Assembly: GCF_020400725.1 (NCBI RefSeq)
Contig: NZ_JAINVG010000044.1
Coordinates: 1 to 59,230 of the forward strand
Length of the DNA stretch: 59,230 nucleotides
Source: Streptomyces sp. NK15101
GTDB taxonomy: Bacteria > Actinomycetota > Actinomycetes > Streptomycetales > Streptomycetaceae
Reading direction: 5' to 3'
The notes under the pieces were generated by a model that ran no database searches, was not told the origin of the DNA, and worked only from the letters and a program-made list of their open reading frames with translations. A program made the translations under genes and the position numbers. Shown here in pieces: positions 43,996-51,668 of this stretch. Numbering within the stretch: the stretch's first letter is position 1; each line of letters begins with the position of its first letter.

Positions 43996-45225
43996 ATGAA
44001 GGCCGTCACGTGGCAGGGCCGGCGGAAGGTCTCGGTGGAGCAGGTGCCGGACCCCGTGCTGCAGGAGCCCACGGACGTGATCGTCCGGATCACGTCGAGC
44101 GGGCTGTGCGGTTCCGACCTGCATCTCTACGAGGTGCTCGGACCGTTCCTCGACGCCGGCGACGTCCTCGGGCACGAGCCGATGGGCGTGGTGGAGGAGG
44201 TGGGCTCGGAGGTGCGGCGGCTCCGGCCGGGCTCGCGGGTCGTGGTGCCGTTCAACGTGTCCTGCGGCACCTGCGCGATGTGCTCGCGGGGGCTGCACTC
44301 CCAGTGCGAGACCACGCAGGTGCACGCGTACGACACGGGCGCCGCCCTGTTCGGCTACACGAAGCTGTACGGGCAGGTGCCGGGCGGCCAGGCCGAGTAC
44401 CTGCGCGTGCCGTTCGGGGACACCCTGCCGATCCCGGTGCCGGACGGGCCGCCGGACGACCGCTTCGTCTACCTCTCGGACGTGCTGCCGACGGCGTGGC
44501 AGGCCGTCGAGTACGCCGAGGTGCCGCCGGGCGGTTCGGTCGCGGTGCTCGGTCTCGGTCCGATCGGCGACATGGCCGCGCGGATCGCCCTGCTGCGGGG
44601 CGCCGGTCTCGTCGTCGGCATCGACCCCGTGGCCGAGCGGCGGGGCCGGGCGGCGGCCCGCGGGGTGCACGTCCTGGACTCGTCCGACGACGATCTGATC
44701 GACCGGGTGCGGGACCTCACGGACGGGCGGGGTCCCGACGCGGTGATCGACGCGGTCGGCATGGAGGCGCACGGCGCCCCGGTCGCCAAGGGGCTGCACA
44801 CGATGGTCGCCCTGCTCCCGGACGGGCTCGCCGGGCGCATGATGCGCCGCTTCGGGGTGGACCGGCTGTCCGCGCTCCACCTGGCGGTCGAGCTGGTGCG
44901 CCGCGGCGGAACCGTGTCGCTCTCCGGGGTGTACGGGGGCGCCGCGGACCCGATGCCGTTGTTCGCCATGTTCGACAAGCAGATCCGGCTGCACATGGGT
45001 CAGGCGAACGTGCTGCGGTGGGTCGACGACCTGCTCCCCCTGCTCACCGACGACGATCCCCTGGGCGTGGACGACTTCGCCACGCACCGGCTGCCCCTGG
45101 ACGCGGCGCCCGAGGCGTACGACATGTTCCAGACCAAGCGCGACGGCGCCGTGAAGATCCTCTTCTCCCCCGGCGCGCACCTCCCGGACGGCGAGGCCCC
45201 CGCCGGGGAGCCGCCGACCGCCTGA
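43996..45225 (+). CDS. Zinc-dependent alcohol dehydrogenase (medium-chain, formaldehyde-dehydrogenase-like)
   Basis: 409 residues from ATG at 43996, with GGGAAGG 8 bp upstream. Catalytic zinc ligands Cys38 (GLCGSDLH) and His60/Glu61 (GHEPMG); structural zinc Cys90, 93, 96 and 104 (SCGTCAMC, HSQC). Rossmann motif AVLGLGPIGDMAA. Long insertions such as HTMVALLPDGLAGRMM resemble glutathione-independent formaldehyde dehydrogenases and threonine-dehydrogenase-like members. Substrate uncertain. Monocistronic with a strong downstream terminator. Confidence 0.92.
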   Translation: MKAVTWQGRRKVSVEQVPDPVLQEPTDVIVRITSSGLCGSDLHLYEVLGPFLDAGDVLGHEPMGVVEEVGSEVRRLRPGSRVVVPFNVSCGTCAMCSRGLHSQCETTQVHAYDTGAALFGYTKLYGQVPGGQAEYLRVPFGDTLPIPVPDGPPDDRFVYLSDVLPTAWQAVEYAEVPPGGSVAVLGLGPIGDMAARIALLRGAGLVVGIDPVAERRGRAAARGVHVLDSSDDDLIDRVRDLTDGRGPDAVIDAVGMEAHGAPVAKGLHTMVALLPDGLAGRMMRRFGVDRLSALHLAVELVRRGGTVSLSGVYGGAADPMPLFAMFDKQIRLHMGQANVLRWVDDLLPLLTDDDPLGVDDFATHRLPLDAAPEAYDMFQTKRDGAVKILFSPGAHLPDGEAPAGEPPTA

Positions 45226-45240
45226 TCCCCGCCACGCCCC

Positions 45241-45274
45241 CAGGGCCGCTTCGGACCGTTCCGAAGCGGCCCTG
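45241..45274 (+). terminator. Terminator after the alcohol dehydrogenase
   Basis: CAGGGCCGCTTCGGA (45241-45255) pairs perfectly with TCCGAAGCGGCCCTG (45260-45274), loop CCGT. 15-bp stem, 16 bp after the stop. Confidence 0.85.
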
Positions 45275-45389
45275 ACGCGTTTCCCCTCAACCCCGTTCGC
45301 GGTCTTGCCAGTTGGGGTTCCCCCTTCAAAGAATGTGCATGACAACCGAAGGATCTTCGGTTGCACAGCCATCAGAGGGGAACCCCCAC

Positions 45390-46262
45390 ATGAAGAAGCC
45401 TCTCGCCGGCGCCCTGCTCGCCCTGCTCCTGGCAGGCGCGACAGCGGTTCCGGCCGCGGCCTCCACACCCCGGGAGACGGTCGCACAGGCCCCGGCTCCG
45501 GCCTCCGCACCCCGGGCCCAGGCCGTGACCGCCGTCGACTTCGCGGGAACGGTCGCGCTCAGCAACTGTTCCGGCTCCGTCGTCCGCACGCCCAGCTCCC
45601 TGCCGAGCGACCCCGCGCTCGTCCTCTCCAACGGCCACTGCCTGGAGACCGGCATGCCGGCGCCCGGCCAGGTCATCAAGGACCGGCGGTCCAGCCGCTC
45701 GTTCACCCTGCTCAACTCGGCCGGCACCGGTGTCGGCACGCTGCGTGCGAGCAAGATCGCGTACGGCACGATGACCGACACGGACATCTCGATCTACCAG
45801 CTGACCAAGACGTACGCGCAGATCCAGAGCACGTACGGCATCAGCGCCCTGACCCTCGACGACGCCCACCCGGTCCAGGGTTCGGCGATCAAGGTGGTCT
45901 CCGGGTACTGGAAGCGGATCTACAGCTGCGCCGTCGACGGCTTCGTCTACCGCCTGAAGGAGGGCGGGTGGACCTGGAAGGACTCGGTCCGCTACACCTC
46001 GACGTGCAACACGATCGGCGGCACGTCCGGTTCGCCCGTGATCGACACGACCACCGGCAAGGTCGTCGCCGTCAACAACACGGGCAACGAGAGCGGTGAG
46101 AGCTGCACCGTGAACAACCCGTGCGAGGTCGACGAGAACGGCACCGTCACCGTCCGCCAGGGCATCAACTACGCCCAGCAGACGTACACGATCGTCCCCT
46201 GCGTCGGCGCCGGCAACGTGATCGACCTCAACCGCCCGGGCTGCGTCCTGCCCAAGCCGTGA
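45390..46262 (+). CDS. Secreted trypsin-like serine peptidase (S1 family)
   Basis: 290 residues from ATG at 45390 with AGAGGGG upstream. Signal peptide about 1-24 (MKKPLAGALLALLLAG...PAAAS), then a short Ala/Pro-rich pro-region. Catalytic triad H83 (LSNGHCLE), D132 (DTDISIY) and S213 (GGTSGSPVID). Several Cys in the mature part fit extracellular disulfides. The NGHC context of the histidine is typical of actinobacterial secreted trypsin-like peptidases. Unlike the trypsins at 11041-17529 it is clearly exported, so it has no evident link to that locus. Confidence 0.9.
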   Translation: MKKPLAGALLALLLAGATAVPAAASTPRETVAQAPAPASAPRAQAVTAVDFAGTVALSNCSGSVVRTPSSLPSDPALVLSNGHCLETGMPAPGQVIKDRRSSRSFTLLNSAGTGVGTLRASKIAYGTMTDTDISIYQLTKTYAQIQSTYGISALTLDDAHPVQGSAIKVVSGYWKRIYSCAVDGFVYRLKEGGWTWKDSVRYTSTCNTIGGTSGSPVIDTTTGKVVAVNNTGNESGESCTVNNPCEVDENGTVTVRQGINYAQQTYTIVPCVGAGNVIDLNRPGCVLPKP

Positions 46263-46332
46263 CACTCCTGCCGTCTCCGCCGGCCGCCCCGGGCGGACGG
46301 CCGGCGGAGACGGCCCCCCGCTCAGGGCCGGT

Positions 46333-46348
46333 TGAGTACGCGTACTCA
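46333..46348 (+). promoter_or_regulatory. 16-bp perfect palindrome upstream of the SCO0607-like lipoprotein
   Basis: TGAGTACGCGTACTCA at 46333-46348 is a perfect palindrome, 58 bp before the GTG at 46406. It contains TTGAGTA, which can double as a -35-like box. It is probably an operator for the lipoprotein gene. Confidence 0.55.
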
Positions 46349-46405
46349 TCACGGAGACCTCACGCTCGCCGAGACTGTGTGCACCAGCGAGAGAGGCCCG
46401 TGACA

Positions 46406-46738
46406 GTGACCACGCAGCAGACCCGACGCCCCCGTCAGCCCCACCGCATCCTTCCCGGCCTGGTGGCCGCGGGGGTGGCGGCCCTCCTCCTGACGGGCTG
46501 CACGAGCCAGGAGCGGGTCTGCGGCACCGGCCGCTACCCGGTCAAGGCGGTCGGCAACACCGACGGCCAGGACTGCGTCGCCGACGGCCAGGAGCCGCCG
46601 GAGGGCTGGGTCCGCTACCCCGAGGGCATGGTGCCCGAGCACGTCGGCGACAAGTGGGACAAGTACTGGAGCACGCTCATCGTGGACGCCGAGGGCCGGA
46701 CGACGGGAGGGGTGACGCCGACCCGGCCCGGGGCATGA
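46406..46738 (+). CDS. SCO0607 family lipoprotein
   Basis: 110 residues. GTG at 46406 is preferred over GTG at 46400 because GAGAGG (46391-46396) is correctly spaced only for the former. Arg-rich N-terminus, hydrophobic core and lipobox LLTGC (Cys32). The mature part has the family block: VCGTGRYPVKAVG, DGQEPPEGWVRYPEG and PEHVGDKWDKYWST. Lipid-anchored, exposed outside the membrane; function unknown. Converges with the acyl-CoA dehydrogenase gene after 10 bp. Confidence 0.85.
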   Translation: MTTQQTRRPRQPHRILPGLVAAGVAALLLTGCTSQERVCGTGRYPVKAVGNTDGQDCVADGQEPPEGWVRYPEGMVPEHVGDKWDKYWSTLIVDAEGRTTGGVTPTRPGA

Positions 46739-46748
46739 GGGGACCGGT

Positions 46749-48473
46749 TCAGGGCGTCATCTCGTACGCGCCCGACAGCGCCTCGACGCGCTGCCAGACG
46801 CGCCCCGACCGCGCCTCGTCGACGACGGGGCGCCGGACGGCGCCGAGCGCCCAGAGCTGCTGCTGCTCGGTCGCGGAGTCCTTGCCGTGCAGCTCGACCG
46901 CGTGCGCGGAGAAGTCGCGGGCGAGGACGGCGAACAGCTCGTCGAGGACGTCCTCGTCGAGGCCGGTCAGGGCGGCCTGCTCCAGGACCAGCTGGCCGTG
47001 GACGACGAGCGCGAAGAGCTGGCCGACGGCGAGGAGCAGGTCGAGGTCGCGGCTCTGCTCCTCGTCGGGGGCGGCCTTGAGCACGAACTCGCAGAGGGCG
47101 TCGGCCTGTTCGCGGAAGCGGGCCACGTTGGGCACGTGGGCGTACGCCTCGTAGGCCGGCCGCCAGTCGTGGAAGCGGACCGAGCCGAGGCCCCGCGCCG
47201 GGCCCTGCCGGAAGAGGAACGCGTCGTCGGCCGCGTCCAGGCGGGTCGGGACGGGCTCGTACGCGACCGGGTCGAGGAGGTGGTTGCGCATGAACTTCAG
47301 GATCAGCGCCAGATTGACGTGGACCGTGCCCTCCAGCTTCGGCAGGCCGCGGATCTCCACGGCGGCCTCCGCGAAGTAGTTGTCCTTCTCGAAGCCCTTG
47401 GCGGCGATCACGTCCCACATCAGGTCGATGACCTTCTCGCCCTCCGTGGTCACCTTCATCTTCGTCATCGGGTTGAAGAGGAGGTAGCGGCGGTCCTCGG
47501 GACCGGCGGTGCGGAAGTAGTCGACGGCGCGGTCGCTGAACAGCTTCATGCCGACGAGCCGGACGTACGCGTCGGTCAGCTCGCGCCGCACGTGCGGGAA
47601 GGCGGTGACCGGACGGCCGTACAGGATGCGGTTCTGCGCGTGCGTGACGGCCTCGTACATCGCGTGCTCGCAGATGCCGATGGAGGCGGTGCAGAGGTTG
47701 AACTTGCCGACGTTGACGGTGTTGAGGGCGGCGTCGAAGGCGGCGCGCCCGGTGTGCAGGACGTCCTCCGCGGCGACGGGGTAGTCCTCCAGACGGAACT
47801 CGCTGACGAACTTCGACGAGTCGACGACGTTCTTGACGAGGTGGTACGCCGGGTGGCGGCTGTCGGCGGCGAAGAAGACGTAGCCCTCGGGACCCTCGAC
47901 GTCGGTGCGGCGGCCGAAGACGGAGACGAGCCCGGCGGCGTTGCCGTTGCCGATGTAGTACTTGGAGCCGGTGGCGCGGAAGCCGCCCGCGCCGTCGGGC
48001 TCCAGGAGCATGTCGGTGGAGTAGATGTCCGCGCCGTGGGACTTCTCGGAGAGGCCGAAGGCGAACACCTCCCCCTGGGAGAGGAGTTCGGCGGCGCGGG
48101 CGCGGGCGGCGGCGTTGTCGCTCTGCCAGACCGGGCCGAGGCCGAGGATGGTGACCTGCCAGGCGTACCAGTAGTCGAGGCCGTAGAAACCGAGGATCTC
48201 GTTGAGCGCGGCGATGCGGGCGGTGTCCCAGCGCTTGTCGCCCTCGTCCTCGCCGGCGGCGGAGGACGGCGTCAGGAAGGTCGCGAAGAGCCCTTCCTCC
48301 GCGGCGAAGGCGAGGAAGTCGCCGAGCCAGGCGCGGGTCCGGTAGTCCTCGATGATCCGTCGCTTGCCGCGCGCCTCGAACCAGTCCACGGTGGCGCGCA
48401 GCAGCCTGCGGGTCTCCGGGTCGAAGTGGACGGGATCGTAGGTGTGCGGGTTGAACAGCAGCGGGTCGGCCAT
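46749..48473 (-). CDS. Acyl-CoA dehydrogenase family protein
   Basis: 574 residues from ATG at 48473 (AAAGGCGG upstream), longer than the usual 380-400 of short- and medium-chain members. Flavin/substrate motifs: EVFAFGLSEKSHGADI, FRATGSKYYIGNGNAA, VGKFNLCTASIGICEHAMYE and a C-terminal helical domain. It lies 46 bp downstream of the padR gene in the same direction and is presumably its regulatory target. Likely oxidises an acyl-CoA or related thioester; chain length and role unknown. Confidence 0.85.
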   Translation of the reverse strand: MADPLLFNPHTYDPVHFDPETRRLLRATVDWFEARGKRRIIEDYRTRAWLGDFLAFAAEEGLFATFLTPSSAAGEDEGDKRWDTARIAALNEILGFYGLDYWYAWQVTILGLGPVWQSDNAAARARAAELLSQGEVFAFGLSEKSHGADIYSTDMLLEPDGAGGFRATGSKYYIGNGNAAGLVSVFGRRTDVEGPEGYVFFAADSRHPAYHLVKNVVDSSKFVSEFRLEDYPVAAEDVLHTGRAAFDAALNTVNVGKFNLCTASIGICEHAMYEAVTHAQNRILYGRPVTAFPHVRRELTDAYVRLVGMKLFSDRAVDYFRTAGPEDRRYLLFNPMTKMKVTTEGEKVIDLMWDVIAAKGFEKDNYFAEAAVEIRGLPKLEGTVHVNLALILKFMRNHLLDPVAYEPVPTRLDAADDAFLFRQGPARGLGSVRFHDWRPAYEAYAHVPNVARFREQADALCEFVLKAAPDEEQSRDLDLLLAVGQLFALVVHGQLVLEQAALTGLDEDVLDELFAVLARDFSAHAVELHGKDSATEQQQLWALGAVRRPVVDEARSGRVWQRVEALSGAYEMTP

Positions 48474-48519
48474 GACGTCCGCCTTTCGGCTCGGGATGGG
48501 GGTGGATGGTGAGGGGGTT

Positions 48520-49077
48520 TCAGCGCCCGGCTTCGAACCGGGCGAGCGTGGCGAGGACGTCGTCGAGCCAGGCGATCATCATCCGCTCGTACGCGATGCC
48601 GCCGCGCAGCACGGCGTGCTGGAGCTCCCGCTCGGCGTCGAGCGGACCGTCCGCCGCGGTCCGCGGGAAGTCGCGCGCCTCGCCCGCGAGGTAGTGCTCC
48701 AGACGATCGGTGTGTGCCCGCCGGTGCCGCTCGACCTCGCCGATCAGTGCGGCCGGATCGTCGAAGGCGGCTCCCCGGATCTTCACCGCGAGGTCGTGCC
48801 GCACGCTCTCGGGCTCGATCGGTTCGTGCAGCCACGTGGAGAGCGCGTCCCGGCCGGGTCCCGCGACGGAGTACTCCTTCTTGTCGGGACGCCCCTGCTG
48901 CGGCACGTCCCGGACGTCCACCCAGCCGTCGCTCTCCATGCGCTTGAGCACGCGGTAGATCTGCTGGTGGGTGGCGGTCCAGAAGTATCCGATGGACCGC
49001 TCGAAGCGCCGGGCCAGCTCGTAGCCGGATCCGGGCTTCTCGAGCAGGGACACGAGGATCGCGTGGTCGAGCGCCAT
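48520..49077 (-). CDS. PadR family transcriptional regulator
   Basis: 185 residues from ATG at 49077 (MALDHAILVSLLEKPGSGYE). An upstream extension to 49137 would run across the operator and is rejected. Winged-helix PadR domain (1-85, with RRFERSIGYFWTATHQQIYR and VLKRMESDGWV) and the C-terminal Vir_act_alpha_C dimerisation helices (about 95-185, DLAVKIRGAAFDD). A perfect 28-bp inverted repeat sits just upstream (49087-49114), so it is almost certainly an autorepressor that also controls the acyl-CoA dehydrogenase gene. Confidence 0.92.
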   Translation of the reverse strand: MALDHAILVSLLEKPGSGYELARRFERSIGYFWTATHQQIYRVLKRMESDGWVDVRDVPQQGRPDKKEYSVAGPGRDALSTWLHEPIEPESVRHDLAVKIRGAAFDDPAALIGEVERHRRAHTDRLEHYLAGEARDFPRTAADGPLDAERELQHAVLRGGIAYERMMIAWLDDVLATLARFEAGR

Positions 49078-49086
49078 GCCCTCGAT

Positions 49087-49114
49087 CTTGCTATGCAACG
49101 AGTTGCATAGCAAG
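49087..49114 (-). promoter_or_regulatory. PadR operator, 28-bp inverted repeat
   Basis: CTTGCTATGCAAC (49087-49099), GA, GTTGCATAGCAAG (49102-49114): 13-bp perfect arms. Its inner core ATGCAAC-GA-GTTGCAT resembles the ATG-N-CAT type sites of PadR proteins. It ends 10 bp from the padR start codon and 95 bp from the start of the divergent macro-UDG-ART gene, so it could affect both. Confidence 0.8.
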
Positions 49115-49209
49115 GGTGGACCGGTTCGATGAGACACGGCTCACGGGCGTTGTCAGTGGTGCGCGATAGCTTCGAGATCGTTCGGAAGATCGCCTGACAG
49201 GGGGAATTC

Positions 49210-51552
49210 GTGGGTGTCGAGCGTGCGTTGAAGGTCGTTCTCGTCGACGTCAACGACGAGGTGGTGACGGCCTGGCGGTCCGCGTTCGCGGACACGCCCG
49301 GGGTCGAGATCCGGCGGGGTTCCGTTCTCGACGTGGACGTCGACGCGTGGGTCTCCCCCACCAACGCCAAGGGCCGGATGGACGGCGGGGTCGACGCCGT
49401 CGTCAAGCGGCACCTCGGTGCGGGTGTCCAGGTGCGGGTGCAGCGGGCGATCCGCGAGCGGTTCGGCGGGAGCCTGCCGGTGGGCAGCGCGGTCTGCGTC
49501 CCGTCCGGGGCGGCCGTGCCCCGTTATCTGATCTCGACGCCGACGATGCGGCAGTCCTCGCAGAACGTCAGCGACACGATGAACGTGGCGTTGGCGTGCG
49601 CGGCGGCGTTCCAGGCGGTGCACCTGCAGAACCTGGCGAAGCCCGGCAGCATCCGGTCGGTGGCGCTCGTCGGGATGGGCGCGCGGACGGGCCGGGTGCC
49701 GGCGCAGGTGTGCGCCAATCTGATGTGGACGGGATACACGCTCTTCCACGACCACGGGTTCGCGGACTACGACGAGTTGCGGGCCGCGGTGCTCGGACAG
49801 CTCGCCGACATCGAGGGCGCGGGGCCGGCGCAGCGGGTCCGGATCAAGGTGCCGGAGCAGACGCCGGCCGTCACGGCCCCGGAGGCACCGGGGCAGGCCG
49901 GGGCGTCCACCGCCACCGCCCCGGAGGCACCGGGGCAGGCCGGGGCGTCCGCCGCGGCGGCCTCGGATCCGTTGGGGCTGGCCGAACTGTTCACGGGCGG
50001 CGGTGAGCCGTGGCTGCCGCTGCTCGCCCCGGTGATCGAGGCGCAGCCGGGGGCCGGTGCCTTCATCGGGCCGAAGCGGAGCCCGGAGGTGGTTCCGGTG
50101 CGCGAGCTGACGTTCCAGGCGCTGAAGCCGCATCCGCCGCACAAGTGGAAGGTGGTCGCCTTCGGGCAGAACCCGTATCCGCGGGCGGAGAGCGCGACCG
50201 GCATCGCGATGTTCGACAACACCTTCCACGACTGGAAGGACAGCCAGTTCGGCCGGGTGGTCAGCATCCGCTGCCTCATCAAGGCGGCCGCGATGTGGAA
50301 GTACGGCATCGCCAAGAAGACGCCGATCGCCGACGTCCGGGCGCTGTTGAAGAAGGAGGACACGGTTCAGCCGCCGGAGTGGTTCCAGGCGATGCTCACC
50401 CAGGGTGTGCTCCTGCTGAACGCGTCCCTCACGGCGAGCGCGGACGGGGCCGTGCCGACCGAGCAGCACACGTCCTTCTGGCGGCCCGTGGCCGAGCAGA
50501 TCGTCGAGGAGATCCTCCGGGCGAAGCAGGACGCCTCGGAGGAGGACCGCGGGGTGGTGTTCGCCTGGTGGGGCGCGCACGCCCGGAGCCTGAAGCGGGT
50601 CGTGCAGCGGCTGGAGAAGAAGTACCCGGGGGTCGAGGTCCGGCACCTGGACCACGTGAACCCGGCGGCGCAGGGGGACGTCTTCTGCGAGGGGGACCAC
50701 TTCGCCCAGGTGAACGGCGCCCTGGCGGCGGTGGGGGCCGAGCCGGTCGACTGGCTGCCGTCCAAGGGCTGGGATCAGGCCCCGGCCGGGACCGGCGGGA
50801 CCGGCGGCGGCGGTGTCGCGGAGCGCATGGGCGCGTTCATCGCGTCGACGATGGAGCTGCACCAGCTCTATCTGGAGCGGCTGACGAGCGTCAAGGACGA
50901 GGGGCTCGTCCTGCCTCCGATCACCGGGGTGTTCGACACGCCGGTGATGGACTTCCGGAAGGCCGTCGAGCCGGTGACGCGGGTGCTCGCGAACCTGGAC
51001 CGGTACGTGGAGCGGTCGAGCCGGTTCGCGGAGGCGAAGGCGACGGAGGCGGGGGCCGCGGGCGGTCTGTCCGCCGACGCGATCTCGGCGCTGTACCTGT
51101 ACACCTGCGAGTCGGCGTTCTACCGCGAGATCAACGCCGTGCTGCGGTCCCCGGACCGGGAGCGCCTCGTGCCGTACCTGCCGTACCTGCGTCTGCTGTT
51201 CTCGGCCGTCGCCGAGCTGCCGCCGCAGACGCGGCCGCTGTGGCGCGGTGTGGCGCTCGACCTGCGGTCGCAGTACCCGCTGGGGCGCACGGTGACGTGG
51301 TGGGGCGTCTCGTCGTGCACGTCCGAGCCGAGCGTGGCCCGGGCCTTCCTCGGGAGCCGCGGCCGGCGGACGCTGTTCGAGGTGACGCCGGCGCGTGCGG
51401 TGGGGATCCGGCGGTTCTCCGCGTTCACGGGCGAGGAGGAGTACATCCTCACCCCGGGCACCCAGCTGAAGGTGACGGACGTGAAGACCGAGCGCGGCGG
51501 CCTGTGCACCGTGCGCCTCACCGAACTGGAGGGCCAGGGGCTGGTGTCGTAG
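49210..51552 (+). CDS. Macro domain - uracil-DNA glycosylase-like - ADP-ribosyltransferase fusion protein
   Basis: 780 residues from GTG at 49210 (AGGGGG 5 bp upstream). Residues about 6-200: macro domain, with SPTNAKGRMDGGVD and MGARTGRVP as the ADP-ribose loops. 220-250: Ala/Pro/Gly linker with a 14-residue duplication (42-bp DNA repeat). About 260-500: UDG-like domain with GQNPYP (Asn321 where family 1 enzymes have Asp), LLLNASLTA, and DHVNPAAQGDVFCEGDHF in place of the HPSPLS loop. About 600-780: arginine-type ADP-ribosyltransferase with R679 (LWRGVALDL), S701/S702 (WWGVSSCTS) and E742-E-E744 (FTGEEEYIL), i.e. a complete R-S-ExE set. Predicted cytosolic. Inference: it modifies and possibly reverses ADP-ribose marks in connection with DNA bases, perhaps against phage. 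Stands alone, followed by a strong terminator. Confidence 0.88.
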   Translation: MGVERALKVVLVDVNDEVVTAWRSAFADTPGVEIRRGSVLDVDVDAWVSPTNAKGRMDGGVDAVVKRHLGAGVQVRVQRAIRERFGGSLPVGSAVCVPSGAAVPRYLISTPTMRQSSQNVSDTMNVALACAAAFQAVHLQNLAKPGSIRSVALVGMGARTGRVPAQVCANLMWTGYTLFHDHGFADYDELRAAVLGQLADIEGAGPAQRVRIKVPEQTPAVTAPEAPGQAGASTATAPEAPGQAGASAAAASDPLGLAELFTGGGEPWLPLLAPVIEAQPGAGAFIGPKRSPEVVPVRELTFQALKPHPPHKWKVVAFGQNPYPRAESATGIAMFDNTFHDWKDSQFGRVVSIRCLIKAAAMWKYGIAKKTPIADVRALLKKEDTVQPPEWFQAMLTQGVLLLNASLTASADGAVPTEQHTSFWRPVAEQIVEEILRAKQDASEEDRGVVFAWWGAHARSLKRVVQRLEKKYPGVEVRHLDHVNPAAQGDVFCEGDHFAQVNGALAAVGAEPVDWLPSKGWDQAPAGTGGTGGGGVAERMGAFIASTMELHQLYLERLTSVKDEGLVLPPITGVFDTPVMDFRKAVEPVTRVLANLDRYVERSSRFAEAKATEAGAAGGLSADAISALYLYTCESAFYREINAVLRSPDRERLVPYLPYLRLLFSAVAELPPQTRPLWRGVALDLRSQYPLGRTVTWWGVSSCTSEPSVARAFLGSRGRRTLFEVTPARAVGIRRFSAFTGEEEYILTPGTQLKVTDVKTERGGLCTVRLTELEGQGLVS

Positions 51553-51608
51553 GCAACCTGCCCGACGGCTGCGGTCCGGCCGTCGACGGAACGCCGGACG
51601 ACCTGTGA

Positions 51609-51648
51609 CGGGCCCCTCCTGGGCCGTGCTCGGCCCAGGAGGGGCCCG
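51609..51648. terminator. Bidirectional terminator between the macro-UDG-ART gene and pntB
   Basis: CGGGCCCCTCCTGGGCC (51609-51625) pairs perfectly with 51632-51648 around a 6-base loop. 17-bp stem in the 116-bp gap between converging genes. Confidence 0.88.
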
Positions 51649-51668
51649 ACGGGTTCCGGCCCCGCGGG

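Noticed and set aside
49077..49137. Longer PadR start at 49137
   Set aside because: It would translate the operator palindrome and adds residues not seen in PadR proteins; MALDHAIL at 49077 is the family start.
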